The notes under the pieces are model-generated. The model was not told the origin of the DNA, did not search any database, and was given only the letters and a program-made list of their open reading frames with translations. Shown piece after piece: positions 7,099 to 15,296 of a stretch of DNA of 43,643 nucleotides. The DNA is from Sunxiuqinia dokdonensis (lineage in GTDB: Bacteria; Bacteroidota; Bacteroidia; Bacteroidales; Prolixibacteraceae): positions 1 through 43,643 of the forward strand of contig NZ_LGIA01000027.1 of the NCBI RefSeq assembly GCF_001270965.1. Direction: 5' to 3'. A program made the position numbers and the translations under genes. How positions within the stretch are numbered: the stretch's first letter is position 1; every line of letters begins with the position of its first letter.

Positions 7099-7678
7099 TA
7101 AATTTTGTATTCACAAGTCCAGCAAAGACTATTTTGTTTTAACAAGTTAAAATTCAATAAAAAACCACAATAGGCACATAGAACACAGAGAAAAAATGAA
7201 AAATCTATCATTGCGGGGCTACGTGGAGTTTTAAAAAAAATGAATAAATAAGTTCTTTAGAAAGTTGAAAATTGATGAATACCAAAGGAAAATACTCAGA
7301 ACTGAAACAATCATCTATGTGACCTATGTGACTATGTGGTTGCTAAAAAGATTTGTGAAACAAACTCTTTTAACAAGTTAAAATTCAATGAAAACCACAG
7401 TAGGCACATAGAACACATAGGAAAAAGAAGAATGAGAAATAAGTTTCTTTAATAAGTAGAAATGGATGGAAAAACACGGTAGAAAAGTAGAACTGACACG
7501 ACACAAAAATCTATGTGTACTATGTGACTATGTGGTTAAAAAAAAAGATTTGTGAAACAAATTCTTTTAACAAGTTAAAATTCAAGAAAACCACAGTAGA
7601 CACATAGGACACATAAAAGCTGGAGCGTTGTAGTTTGAAAAAAGTTATGAAATAAGTTCATTTTTAAATTAAAATTCA
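7099..7678. repeat. Inverted-arm repeat array, left block (arms L1, R1, L2, R2, L3)
   Basis: No gene in this 580-bp gap. It holds left arms of the form AACCACAGTAGGCACATAGA at 7163-7190, 7393-7420 and 7589-7615, and right arms of the form CTATGTGACTATGTGGTT at 7315-7341 and 7511-7537. Left and right arms are imperfect reverse complements about 120-150 bp apart, so each L-R pair could fold. Each left arm follows the leader AACAAGTTAAAATTCAA, and each right arm is followed by GATTTGTGAAACAAA. The array resumes beyond the GxxExxY gene. Confidence 0.85.
7342..7537 (+). repeat. 196-bp direct repeat, copy 1
   Basis: Bases 7342-7537 match 8294-8489 at a constant offset of 952 with only scattered substitutions and no visible indels. 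The unit runs from GCTAAAAAGATTTGTGAAAC through a left arm to the end of a right arm. The two copies bracket the GxxExxY gene. Confidence 0.85.
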
Positions 7679-8122
7679 ATGAGGAGCCAAGGTAGACACA
7701 TAGAACACAGAGATAGTCAAAATTATATCAATGATCTGACTTATCAAATATTGGGATGTGCCATCGAGGTTCATAAGGAGCTCGGCCCGGGATTACTGGA
7801 AAGTATCTATGAAAAATGTCTTACTCATTTGCTTATTGAAAATGGTTTTAGAGTAGAAAGACAAAAAACGATTCCTCTTAATTTTCGGGGACTTCATCTT
7901 GATTGTGAATTGCGTTTCGATTTGCTGGTAAATGATTTGATTATCGTCGAATTGAAAACCGTCGAGTTCTTTTCTGCTATCCATGAAGCTCAATTATTGA
8001 CCTACTTGAAACTGTTAAAAAAACCAAAAGGACTTTTGATTAATTTCAATTGCACGAATATTTTTCAGGAAGGACAGCGGACGTTTGTGACTGAATATTA
8101 CAGGAAGTTACCGAAGGAATAG
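7679..8122 (+). CDS. GxxExxY-family protein (PD-(D/E)XK-like)
   Basis: A 147-residue protein of the GxxExxY family: ILGCAIEVHKELGPGLLESIYEKCL carries the name-giving motif (split here: GPGLLESIY), and the second half shows the nuclease-like core LRFDLLVNDLIIVELK, a D...ExK arrangement as in PD-(D/E)XK nucleases, followed by HEAQLLTYLKLLKKPKGLLINF. Cellular role unknown. The ATG at 7679 lies inside the fourth copy of the surrounding repeat (leader AAAATTCAATG), so the first 15 or so residues (MRSQGRHIEHRDSQ) are repeat-encoded, and conserved homology begins near NDLTYQILG. No other good start exists downstream before the conserved part. The gene is surrounded on both sides by the inverted-arm repeats. 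Confidence 0.88.
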   Translation: MRSQGRHIEHRDSQNYINDLTYQILGCAIEVHKELGPGLLESIYEKCLTHLLIENGFRVERQKTIPLNFRGLHLDCELRFDLLVNDLIIVELKTVEFFSAIHEAQLLTYLKLLKKPKGLLINFNCTNIFQEGQRTFVTEYYRKLPKE

Positions 8123-8551
8123 ATTCGTTTAACAAGTTAAAATTCAATGAAAAACCACAATAGGCACATAGAACACATAAAAAAATAAAACGATGCCAAT
8201 TCAAAATAGAAAATGAGCCCTTTAAGGAAATGAAACCAGTAAAAAGAAAATAGAAGTGACAGAAAAACAAAAACCTATGAGACCTATGTGGTTGCTAAAA
8301 AGATTTGTGAAACAAACTCTTTTAACAAGTTAAAATTCAATGAAAACCACAGTAGGCACATAGAACACAGAGGAAAAAGATGAATGAGGAATAAGTTCCT
8401 TTAATAAGTAGAAATGGATGGAAAAACACGGTAGAAAAGTAGAACTGACACGACACAAAAATCTATGTGTACTATGTGACTATGTGGTTTCAAAAAAAGA
8501 TTTGTGAAACAAACTCTTTTAACGAGTTAAAATTATGACAAAACAAAAACA
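8123..8551. repeat. Inverted-arm repeat array, right block (arms L5, R3, L6, R4)
   Basis: Continuation of the array after the GxxExxY stop. Left arms at 8153-8179 and 8345-8372; right arms at 8275-8293 (shortened) and 8463-8489. A last partial leader (AACGAGTTAAAATTATGA) runs up to the pdxB start. No other gene is seen in this 429-bp gap. Confidence 0.85.
8294..8489 (+). repeat. 196-bp direct repeat, copy 2
   Basis: Near-identical to 7342-7537 (constant offset of 952). Differences visible by eye include AGAAGAATGAGAAATAAGTT versus AGATGAATGAGGAATAAGTT. Confidence 0.85.
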
Positions 8552-9703
8552 ATGAAGTTTATAATTGACGATAAAATACCATACATCAAGGGAGCGCTCG
8601 AACCTTTTGGTGAAGTAGTCTATTTGCCGGGATCGAAAACCACCCCGGAAGTGGTGAAAGACGCTGATGCCATTGTAACCCGCACCCGAACCATTTGCAA
8701 CGAAGACCTGCTGAAAGATTCTTCTGTGAAGTTTATTGCTACAGCCACCATTGGCTACGACCACATCGACACCGACTACTGCAAACAAGCCGGAATTGAA
8801 TGGACCAACGCCCCCGGCTGCAACAGCAAGTCGGTAGAGCAATATGTGCTTTCAGCGCTGTTTGTTCTGGCTGAAAAAAAAGGATTTGGATTAAAAGGAA
8901 AAACGATCGGCATTGTTGGCGTCGGACAGGTGGGTTCAAAAGTGGCCAAGGTTTGTGAATTGCTGGGCATGAATGTCTTGCTAAATGACCCGCCACGAGA
9001 ACGGGCGGAAGGACCGGAACAGTTTGTCAGTTTTCAGCAAATTATTTCCAAGTCCGATATCATCACCTTTCATGTACCACTAACCATGCATGGCGAAGAT
9101 GCAACCTTCCACATGGCCGACACCCTGTTTTTCAATGCGCTCGAGCGGCAACCAATCGTTCTCAACAGCTGCCGTGGCGAAGTCGTCGACACCTTTGCCG
9201 CAGAAACCGCGATTCAGCGAGGACAAATCTCGGGCTTGGTGCTGGATTGCTGGGAACGCGAACCGAATATTGACCGTAACCTGCTTCAGCTGGTTGATCT
9301 AGCGACACCACACATTGCAGGCTATTCGAAAGATGGTAAAGCCAACGGAACCACGATGAGCGTGCAGGCCATCAGCCGGTTTTTCAAACTGGGCATTGAT
9401 GATTGGCAACCGCAAGGAATTGACCTGCCGAAGCAAACTATTCTGCATTTAAACGGTTTAAACCGCACAGAAGAAGAGATCATCCGTGAAGCCATTTTGT
9501 TCACTTACGACATTCGCCAAGATGATAAACGATTGCGGCAAAGTCCGGATCAATTCGAAAAATTGAGGGGTGATTATCCGGTAAGAAGAGAGTTTCCGGT
9601 TTTCACGATTCAATATGAAAATATTGCAAAAGAAACATTGGAGAAATTAAAGAAGTTAGGATTTAGAATAAAACAGTCAATCATGGTCATTGATAGTCAT
9701 TGA
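8552..9703 (+). CDS. pdxB: Erythronate-4-phosphate dehydrogenase
   Basis: Second step of the DXP-independent pyridoxal phosphate route: oxidises 4-phosphoerythronate, derived from erythrose-4-phosphate. 383 residues, the normal length. A D-2-hydroxyacid dehydrogenase fold: N-terminal substrate domain with ATIGYDHIDTDYC, Rossmann core IGIVGVGQVGSKVAKVCE, the catalytic Arg region LNSCRGEVVD, then ATPHIAGYSKDGK with the catalytic His. The C-terminal extension (about residues 290-380) matches the PdxB dimerisation domain and separates it from SerA-type enzymes. It directly follows the repeat array, with little room for a separate promoter, so the last repeat may supply transcription signals (inference). 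Confidence 0.92.
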   Translation: MKFIIDDKIPYIKGALEPFGEVVYLPGSKTTPEVVKDADAIVTRTRTICNEDLLKDSSVKFIATATIGYDHIDTDYCKQAGIEWTNAPGCNSKSVEQYVLSALFVLAEKKGFGLKGKTIGIVGVGQVGSKVAKVCELLGMNVLLNDPPRERAEGPEQFVSFQQIISKSDIITFHVPLTMHGEDATFHMADTLFFNALERQPIVLNSCRGEVVDTFAAETAIQRGQISGLVLDCWEREPNIDRNLLQLVDLATPHIAGYSKDGKANGTTMSVQAISRFFKLGIDDWQPQGIDLPKQTILHLNGLNRTEEEIIREAILFTYDIRQDDKRLRQSPDQFEKLRGDYPVRREFPVFTIQYENIAKETLEKLKKLGFRIKQSIMVIDSH

Positions 9704-9752
9704 TGGCCATTCATTGTTAGTGACCCCTAGGACTAAATGACTATTGAATAAA
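9676..9752. repeat. Phrase-like intergenic repeat (GTCATTGA vocabulary)
   Basis: Tandem variants of ATGGTCATTGATAGTCATTG and ATGGCCATTCATTG, continuing to AATGACTATTGAAT. The first part overlaps the last codons of pdxB, whose C-terminus IMVIDSH is encoded by the repeat. Confidence 0.55.
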
Positions 9753-9800
9753 AACAAAATAAGCAACAACAAATAACAACTATTTAAAAGAATAAAAAAA

Positions 9801-11255
9801 ATGAAAAAATTAGCAGACATTGGTTTAATTGGGTTGGCCGTGATGGGCGAAAACCTGGTTTTAAACATGGAGAGCAAAGGCTACACAGTAGCCGTATTCA
9901 ACCGTACCGTTGATAAAGTCGACAAGTTTGTAAACGGACGTGGAGCTGGTAAAAATTTCATCGGCGCACATTCAATCGAAGAACTTTGCGCCTCGCTTGA
10001 GAAGCCACGCAAAGTCATGATGCTCGTTAAAGCCGGTAAACCGGTCGATGATTTTATCGAATTAATTATTCCTCATTTGGAAAAAGGCGATATCATTATT
10101 GATGGCGGAAACTCACATTTTCCTGACACCATTCGCCGTACGAAATACGTGGAAAGCAAAGGCCTGCTTTACATTGGAACCGGTGTTTCGGGTGGTGAAG
10201 AAGGTGCGCTGAAAGGCCCTTCGATGATGCCAGGTGGATCGCCTGCTGCATGGCCGGCCGTGAAAGAGATTTTCCAAGCCGTTGCAGCCAAGGTGGAAGA
10301 CGGCGAACCTTGTTGCGACTGGGTTGGCGAAGATGGCGCCGGGCATTTTGTAAAAATGGTTCACAATGGAATTGAGTACGGCGACATGCAAATTATTTGC
10401 GAAGCCTACCAACTGATGAAAGAAATGCTGGGCATGAGTGCAGACGAGATGCACGAAGTTTTCAAAGCATGGAACAACGATGTACTGGACTCCTACCTGA
10501 TTGAGATTACCCGCGATATTCTTGGATTTAAGGACGAAGATGGCGAACCGCTGGTTGAAAAAATTCTGGACACTGCCGGACAAAAAGGCACCGGAAAATG
10601 GACGGGTGTTTCAGCCCTCGACCTTGGAATTCCATTGACCCTGATTGGCGAATCTGTTTTTGCCCGTTGCCTTTCGGCACAAAAAGACCTGCGCGTGGAA
10701 GCATCAAAAGTAATCAACGGGCCGGCTGCCCAATTTGAAGGCGACAAGGCTCAAATGATTGACGACTTGAAAAACGCTTTATTCGGAGCAAAAATCATTT
10801 CCTATGCCCAAGGTTATAACCTGATGATGGAAGCCGCTAAAGAATATGGATGGAACCTGAATTATGGCGGTATTGCCCTGATGTGGCGCGGCGGTTGTAT
10901 TATCCGTTCCGTTTTCTTAGCCGATATCAAAACCGCATTCGACAAGAATCCAGACTTGGCAAACTTACTGCTTGATCCTTATTTTAAGGAAAAAGTAGAG
11001 GCAGCTCAAGTAGGCTGGCGACGTGTTTGTGCTACAGCCCTTTCCAATGGAATTCCGGTGCCCGCACTCACATCAGCCCTTTGCTATTTCGATGGGTTCC
11101 GCAGCGAACGTTTGCCAGCCAACTTGTTGCAGGCCCAGCGCGACTATTTCGGAGCACACACTTACGAACGCCTTGACAAACCACGCGGCCAGTTTTTCCA
11201 CACCAACTGGACCGGCCGCGGCGGCGATACGGCTTCGTCAACTTACGAAGTATAA
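9801..11255 (+). CDS. gnd: 6-phosphogluconate dehydrogenase, decarboxylating
   Basis: Oxidative pentose phosphate pathway: 6-phosphogluconate + NADP to ribulose-5-phosphate + CO2. 484 residues, the long homodimeric type. Rossmann motif LIGLAVMGENLVLNMESKGY at the N-terminus, NRT after beta-2, GGNSHFPDTIRR, the substrate loop GTGVSGGEEGALKGPSMMPGG, catalytic Lys/Asn in HFVKMVHNGIEYGDMQ, and a C-terminal tail RDYFGAHTYERLD that reaches the partner subunit. It is preceded by an A-rich leader and followed by a strong terminator at 11284-11320. zwf and the lactonase are not nearby. Confidence 0.95.
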   Translation: MKKLADIGLIGLAVMGENLVLNMESKGYTVAVFNRTVDKVDKFVNGRGAGKNFIGAHSIEELCASLEKPRKVMMLVKAGKPVDDFIELIIPHLEKGDIIIDGGNSHFPDTIRRTKYVESKGLLYIGTGVSGGEEGALKGPSMMPGGSPAAWPAVKEIFQAVAAKVEDGEPCCDWVGEDGAGHFVKMVHNGIEYGDMQIICEAYQLMKEMLGMSADEMHEVFKAWNNDVLDSYLIEITRDILGFKDEDGEPLVEKILDTAGQKGTGKWTGVSALDLGIPLTLIGESVFARCLSAQKDLRVEASKVINGPAAQFEGDKAQMIDDLKNALFGAKIISYAQGYNLMMEAAKEYGWNLNYGGIALMWRGGCIIRSVFLADIKTAFDKNPDLANLLLDPYFKEKVEAAQVGWRRVCATALSNGIPVPALTSALCYFDGFRSERLPANLLQAQRDYFGAHTYERLDKPRGQFFHTNWTGRGGDTASSTYEV

Positions 11256-11283
11256 AAGCCTTTCGATCACGAAAGAGAAACAA

Positions 11284-11320
11284 AAAGAGCCAGCTTCTGC
11301 ATTCCAGGAGCTGGCTCTTT
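11284..11320 (+). terminator. Rho-independent terminator after gnd
   Basis: Perfect 12-bp stem AAAGAGCCAGCT (11284-11295) / AGCTGGCTCTTT (11309-11320), 13-nt loop, followed by GCTTTT, 28 bp after the gnd stop. Confidence 0.85.
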
Positions 11321-11399
11321 GCTTTTCACCTGATCGGTCACCAGGAGCCCATACAAACGTTAAAATCCTCACTTGGAAATTCCCGACAACCCTTTAAAA

Positions 11400-11651
11400 G
11401 GTTTTTTGGGGTACATCCGAAAGCCCATGCAGGCCCACAAAGGTTTTTTTGGGTACATGGGAATTCCCATTCATGCAAAAAAAGATTTTTTTGGGTATCT
11501 GGGAAAACCCATGAAGGCGAAAAAACTTTTTTTTGGGTACCTGAGTGTTCCAATCTAGTCAAAAAACGCTTCTTGGGGGCTCATGCGAATTCCCGGCTGG
11601 TGCAAAAAACGTTTTTTTGGGCAGGTGGGAATTCCCAGGTCACGATTTTAA
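11400..11651. repeat. Imperfect tandem array, about 42-bp period, six copies
   Basis: Units start at about 11400, 11442, 11484, 11526, 11567 and 11610 (lengths 42, 42, 42, 41, 43 and about 42). Each unit is a T-run plus GGGTAC, a palindrome like TGGGAATTCCCA, then GCAAAAAA joining the next T-run, so AAAAAACGTTTTTT-type palindromes form at the unit borders. Read on the plus strand it gives a 14-residue repeat (KGFFGYMGIPIHAK type) open for about four units after a TTG, then a TAG. The minus strand gives another 14-residue repeat. It lies between two converging terminators. I do not call a gene. Confidence 0.8.
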
Positions 11652-11740
11652 GCGTTGATACGGCTCATGGGGCTTTTCCAGCGGTTTTCTTTCTCTTCCG
11701 CGCTCCATTCAGTGATTTGGGGTTTGTATCTCGTGGCAAA

Positions 11741-11795
11741 AAAAATCCACCTGGTCCTTCAACTGCCCGTTCAGGATCACAACAGGTGGATTTTT
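11741..11795. terminator. Bidirectional terminator downstream of the hypothetical gene
   Basis: Perfect 13-bp stem AAAAATCCACCTG (11741-11753) / CAGGTGGATTTTT (11783-11795) with a 29-nt loop; A- and T-runs allow termination in both directions. It serves the minus-strand gene ending at 11827. Confidence 0.75.
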
Positions 11796-11826
11796 CTTAA
11801 GATATTAAGATATCAAAAAGAACAAG

Positions 11827-12480
11827 CTAAGGTTTTGGTTCGTCAGCTTGCGGCTTGGAAGCCGACAGCTTTGGATACAGGCGTTCGGCATACTCTTTAT
11901 CGAAATCGACAGCGGCCAAATGAAAATTATCGTTGTACTGCTTCACCAAAGCTGTCTTAGCAATATACAAGGCCGTTTTGGCATTGCCGTCGGCAATGGC
12001 AGCTTCGTCTTGTGAGACCAGTTTTTCGTTGTACCGGTCAACCGCAGCGTCTATTTCGGCTGCCAGCGGATAAAGCGTATGTTCGGCTCCCAGGGAAACG
12101 AGCTTAACCGACACTTCATGTGCTTTAGCGGGCGATTCGGCCATAGGCGCGGCAACCAGCGATGTAATATTTCCGTTGGGAAACAGAAATACCTGCGTGT
12201 TGCTTCCCAGGTGCTCATTGTCGTATTCTTTCGACCGCCCGTGTACTTTACGGATCACATCATCCAGAAAACGATCAGCCAGTCGGGTTGCATCCAATGC
12301 CGTATTTACCGCGCTCCGGGCCGCTTTCTTCACCTGCTTTTTAAGCAGAAATTCATCAAAAAAAGGAAGGATGAGTTGCTTGTACTTATCGCCTCCGGGG
12401 AGTTGATCACAAAGGCGCATGTGCCGTTCGGCAGCATCCTCTACTCTTGGATTAGAGTCATCATCAGTTAATCTAAACAT
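11827..12480 (-). CDS. Hypothetical protein, predicted mostly helical
   Basis: I do not recognise this 217-residue protein. No signal peptide or membrane segment. It is rich in Ala, Asp and Lys with long amphipathic stretches: ERHMRLCDQL, FDEFLLKKQVKKAARSAVNTALDATRLADRFLDDVIRKVHG split over residues 35-85, then a central TQVFLFPNGNITSLVAAP that looks like a beta-hairpin, and a helical C-terminal half ending KPQADEPKP. The repeated four-residue spacing of charged and small residues suggests helical bundles. I chose ATG at 12480 (MFRLTDDDSN) over the TTG at 12507. It stands alone on the minus strand, divergent from guaB, and ends at its own terminator. Confidence 0.7.
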   Translation of the reverse strand: MFRLTDDDSNPRVEDAAERHMRLCDQLPGGDKYKQLILPFFDEFLLKKQVKKAARSAVNTALDATRLADRFLDDVIRKVHGRSKEYDNEHLGSNTQVFLFPNGNITSLVAAPMAESPAKAHEVSVKLVSLGAEHTLYPLAAEIDAAVDRYNEKLVSQDEAAIADGNAKTALYIAKTALVKQYNDNFHLAAVDFDKEYAERLYPKLSASKPQADEPKP

Positions 12481-12608
12481 GAGGTTAGTTTTTTTTTCGT
12501 TTAACAATTTTGGTTCAAGGTAAAAAATATTTTTTTTGAATTTATTGTATATCGGTCATTTTCTTTTTGTTTTTAAAATAAAAGCTCCGGTTCTTTGTAA
12601 AAATATCG

Positions 12609-12616
12609 TAGTTTTG
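12609..12616 (+). promoter_or_regulatory. Bacteroidota -7 box before guaB
   Basis: TAGTTTTG fits TAnnTTTG, 31 bp before the guaB ATG. The nearest TTTG upstream (12594-12597) is too close for a canonical -33 element, so only the -7 box is supported. Confidence 0.45.
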
Positions 12617-12647
12617 CGCAATTTTTTAATCCAAAAGCTGATAGATT

Positions 12648-14144
12648 ATGGCCAAGTACTCAAACGAAGTTTCCAGAACCTTTAGTGAATATCTGCTGAT
12701 CCCCGGACTAACCGACAAAACATGTTTACCTGACAACGTCTCATTAAGAGCGCCTTTGGTAAGTTTTAAGAAGGGTGAAAAACCAAGTATGGAGCTGAAT
12801 GTTCCGTTTGTTTCGGCCATCATGCAGTCTGTATCCGACGATAGCATGGCTATTGCCCTGGCACGCAACGGCGGACTTTCCTTTATTTTTGGTTCGCAAC
12901 CGATCGACACCCAAGCCGAGATGGTTCGGAAAGTTAAAAAATTCAAGGCTGGATTTGTTGTCAGCGACTCGAACCTGACGCCTGAACATGCGCTGGCCGA
13001 TGTGATTGAACTGATTGAAAAAACAGGACACTCCACCTTGGGAGTTACCGAAGATGGCTCGCCCAACGGAAAACTATTGGGCATTGTTACCGGACGCGAT
13101 TTCCGCGTAAGCAGAGATCCATTGGATAAGAAGGTGAAAGATTTCATGACTCCCTTTGATAAGATGATTACCGGCCAGCTTGGAATGACACTCAACGAGG
13201 CCAACGATGTCATTTGGGATCATAAACTGAACAGCCTGCCGATCATTGATCAACATCAAAACCTGCAATATTTCGTTTTTCGAAAAGACTACGAAAGCCA
13301 CAAAGAATACCCGAACGAATTGTCGGATGCCAACAAAAAGCTGATGGTTGGCGCCGGAATCAACAGTCGCGACTATAAAGAACGTGTGCCTGCTTTGGTG
13401 GCCGCTGGCGCCGATGTGCTTTGCGTAGATTCGTCTGACGGCTTTTCGGCCTGGCAACGCGAAACCATTGAGTATGTCAAAAAGGAATTCAATGGCGAGG
13501 TAAAAATTGGCGGCGGAAACGTCGTTGACAAAGACGGCTTTTTATACCTGGCCGAAGCCGGGGCTGATTTTATTAAAGTTGGAATCGGCGGCGGATCGAT
13601 TTGCATTACCCGCGAGCAAAAAGGCATTGGCCGCGGACAGGCTACCTCCATCATCGAAGTGGCCCAAGCACGCGACGAGTACTTTGAGAAAACAGGAACG
13701 TACATCCCAATCTGCTCCGATGGTGGCATTGTGCAGGACTACCACATGGTGCTGGCCCTGGCCATGGGCGCCGACTTTTTGATGATGGGCCGCTATTTTG
13801 CCCGCTTTGACGAAAGCCCAACGCGCAAGCTGATGGTCAACAACCGCTACGTGAAAGAGTACTGGGGCGAAGGGTCGAACCGGGCACGCAACTGGCAACG
13901 TTACGACATGGGCGGAAGCACCGGGCTGAAGTTTGAAGAAGGCGTAGACAGCTATGTTCCGTACGCCGGAAAGCTGAAAGACAACCTCGACATTACCATC
14001 GGCAAAATGAAATCGACCATGTGCAGTTGTGGTTCCACTTCGATTCAGCAATTGAAAGAGGAAGCCAAAATCACATTGGTGTCAGCAACCAGCATTGTCG
14101 AAGGCGGTGCACACGACGTGATTTTGAAAGATGCCAACATGTAG
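12648..14144 (+). CDS. guaB: IMP dehydrogenase (divergent clade)
   Basis: Oxidises IMP to XMP, the committed step of guanine nucleotide synthesis. 498 residues. TIM barrel with ASVPIVSA-equivalent [19 protein letters not shown], a CBS-pair insertion (about residues 95-215, with [11 protein letters not shown]), then [18 protein letters not shown] and the catalytic loop [20 protein letters not shown]. The Cys of SIC is the nucleophile, but the usual GPGSICTTR...GVGxPQ is altered. The flap Arg-Tyr appears as NWQRYDMGG. The C-terminus ([18 protein letters not shown]) has a clustered Cys pair. This variant resembles IMP dehydrogenases of Clostridia and some Bacteroidota, not the common GuaB. It ends at a strong terminator. 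Confidence 0.88.
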   Translation: MAKYSNEVSRTFSEYLLIPGLTDKTCLPDNVSLRAPLVSFKKGEKPSMELNVPFVSAIMQSVSDDSMAIALARNGGLSFIFGSQPIDTQAEMVRKVKKFKAGFVVSDSNLTPEHALADVIELIEKTGHSTLGVTEDGSPNGKLLGIVTGRDFRVSRDPLDKKVKDFMTPFDKMITGQLGMTLNEANDVIWDHKLNSLPIIDQHQNLQYFVFRKDYESHKEYPNELSDANKKLMVGAGINSRDYKERVPALVAAGADVLCVDSSDGFSAWQRETIEYVKKEFNGEVKIGGGNVVDKDGFLYLAEAGADFIKVGIGGGSICITREQKGIGRGQATSIIEVAQARDEYFEKTGTYIPICSDGGIVQDYHMVLALAMGADFLMMGRYFARFDESPTRKLMVNNRYVKEYWGEGSNRARNWQRYDMGGSTGLKFEEGVDSYVPYAGKLKDNLDITIGKMKSTMCSCGSTSIQQLKEEAKITLVSATSIVEGGAHDVILKDANM

Positions 14145-14165
14145 GTCATACTAAAAAACGACATT

Positions 14166-14200
14166 AAAAATCCCGGCTCTCGAAGAGCTGGGATTTTTTT
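14166..14200. terminator. Bidirectional terminator between guaB and the flavin reductase gene
   Basis: Stem AAAAATCCCGGCTCT / AGAGCTGGGATTTTT around a CGA loop (14166-14200, one G-T pair) with a T-run on the plus side and an A-run on the minus side. It separates two convergent genes. Confidence 0.85.
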
Positions 14201-14236
14201 GTACTTTGAAACCCTAAAACGCGAAAACAGTTTGAG

Positions 14237-14977
14237 TTATACTTTCTTAAAGTATTCTTTTGCCGCGTTACAAATCGGACATTTATAATCGTCAGGCAAA
14301 TCTTCGAACGGGGTTCCCGGAGGAATCCCCATACTTGGATCACCCACTTCGGGATCATAAGTATAGCCACAAATCAGGCAAACATGCGGTTCAGCCTCGG
14401 ATTTGCTCTCTGCTTCGGCTGTATGCACTGATTCTGCTTTTTTTATTTCGGCTTCTTCCTTGTCTAAAGTGTCGCGTTCAATATAAGTTGGCGAATTTTT
14501 GGGTGAAAACATTTTATACTTCTCCCGATAAACCTTGTAAGTCAACGGCTCTTCGTCCAAAACCACATCGCTGTCCACCACCTCACCAATAATCAGCCAA
14601 TGCGAGCCGACATCAACCATTTGACGAACTTCGCAATCCAGCCAGGCCACACATTCATCCAATACGATGGGCATGCCGGTTTTGGCTGCCTGCGTTTTTA
14701 CATCCTGAAACTTATCCAGATCGGTGCCCGACATAAAGCCAAAGTTTCCGATCAATTTCACGTCTAAGTCCTGCTTCAGAATGGAAACCGAAAATGCACC
14801 GGCCTCACGAATCACATTGGTCGTCTGGTTATCTTTATGGCACGAAATGGCCACCTGTTCGGGAGAATTGGTCACCTGAAAAGCGGTATTGGCAATGTAA
14901 CCCGATTTTTCCCCATTCAACTCGGTGGCTACAAGATACATACCGTATGACATCTTATGAAAAGCTTTGTACTTCAT
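14237..14977 (-). CDS. Flavin reductase domain fused to C-terminal rubredoxin
   Basis: 246 residues. The first 150 or so form a flavin-reductase-like FMN-binding split barrel ([75 protein letters not shown]). A charged linker rich in Glu, Ala and Lys follows (about 160-195), then a complete rubredoxin: [17 protein letters not shown], then [13 protein letters not shown], with both CxxC iron-binding pairs. Such fusions pass electrons from NAD(P)H/FMN to the iron centre and on to oxygen- or NO-reducing flavodiiron proteins, one of which (FprA type) is at 36872-38062. A cytoplasmic oxidative or nitrosative stress role is inferred. It is convergent with guaB. Confidence 0.88.
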   Translation of the reverse strand: MKYKAFHKMSYGMYLVATELNGEKSGYIANTAFQVTNSPEQVAISCHKDNQTTNVIREAGAFSVSILKQDLDVKLIGNFGFMSGTDLDKFQDVKTQAAKTGMPIVLDECVAWLDCEVRQMVDVGSHWLIIGEVVDSDVVLDEEPLTYKVYREKYKMFSPKNSPTYIERDTLDKEEAEIKKAESVHTAEAESKSEAEPHVCLICGYTYDPEVGDPSMGIPPGTPFEDLPDDYKCPICNAAKEYFKKV

Positions 14978-15296
14978 CCTGCTAAAATTTTATTCTCATA
15001 CATTTATTATCAACAAAAACCGTTGCGATCGAAAGCGCAATTTCTGTTTAATTCATTTTGAGTGTCTAAATTTGGGGAATTTTGAAAGACTTTCACAAAA
15101 AATAACCCGTTAAATGAAACAGAAAGAGGTGAGAATGACCGAAACTCGGGCTGATATTCGAATATGCAGTCTTCCAACGCGCATGAAAAATTCACAAATC
15201 GGTTCGTTTCTGAGTTTGTTCATTTTTAATTCAGCCTTTTTTTCGCTTTTTTAGGAGCCTTGATTTTAAATCCCAAAAAGACAATTTTAAAACAAC
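14978..15296. other. 319-bp gap with no supported gene
   Basis: AT-rich intergenic DNA between the divergent flavin reductase and C69 peptidase genes, so promoters for both must lie here, but I see no convincing TTTG/TAnnTTTG pair. A 46-codon plus-strand frame at 15114-15254 has no family features and is not called. Confidence 0.5.

Noticed and set aside
7099-8551. Insertion sequence around the GxxExxY gene
   Set aside because: No transposase, no target duplication and no single pair of terminal repeats; the arms form a multi-copy array instead.
11373-11558. 61-codon plus-strand ORF with KGFFGYMGIPIHAK-type repeats
   Set aside because: TTG start, in-frame TAG before the array ends, and the opposite strand is equally open, so coding is not supported. 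Kept as a repeat feature.
15114-15254. 46-codon plus-strand ORF in the gap before the C69 peptidase
   Set aside because: No motif, no recognisable family, poor codon pattern and an ordinary chance length for AT-rich DNA.
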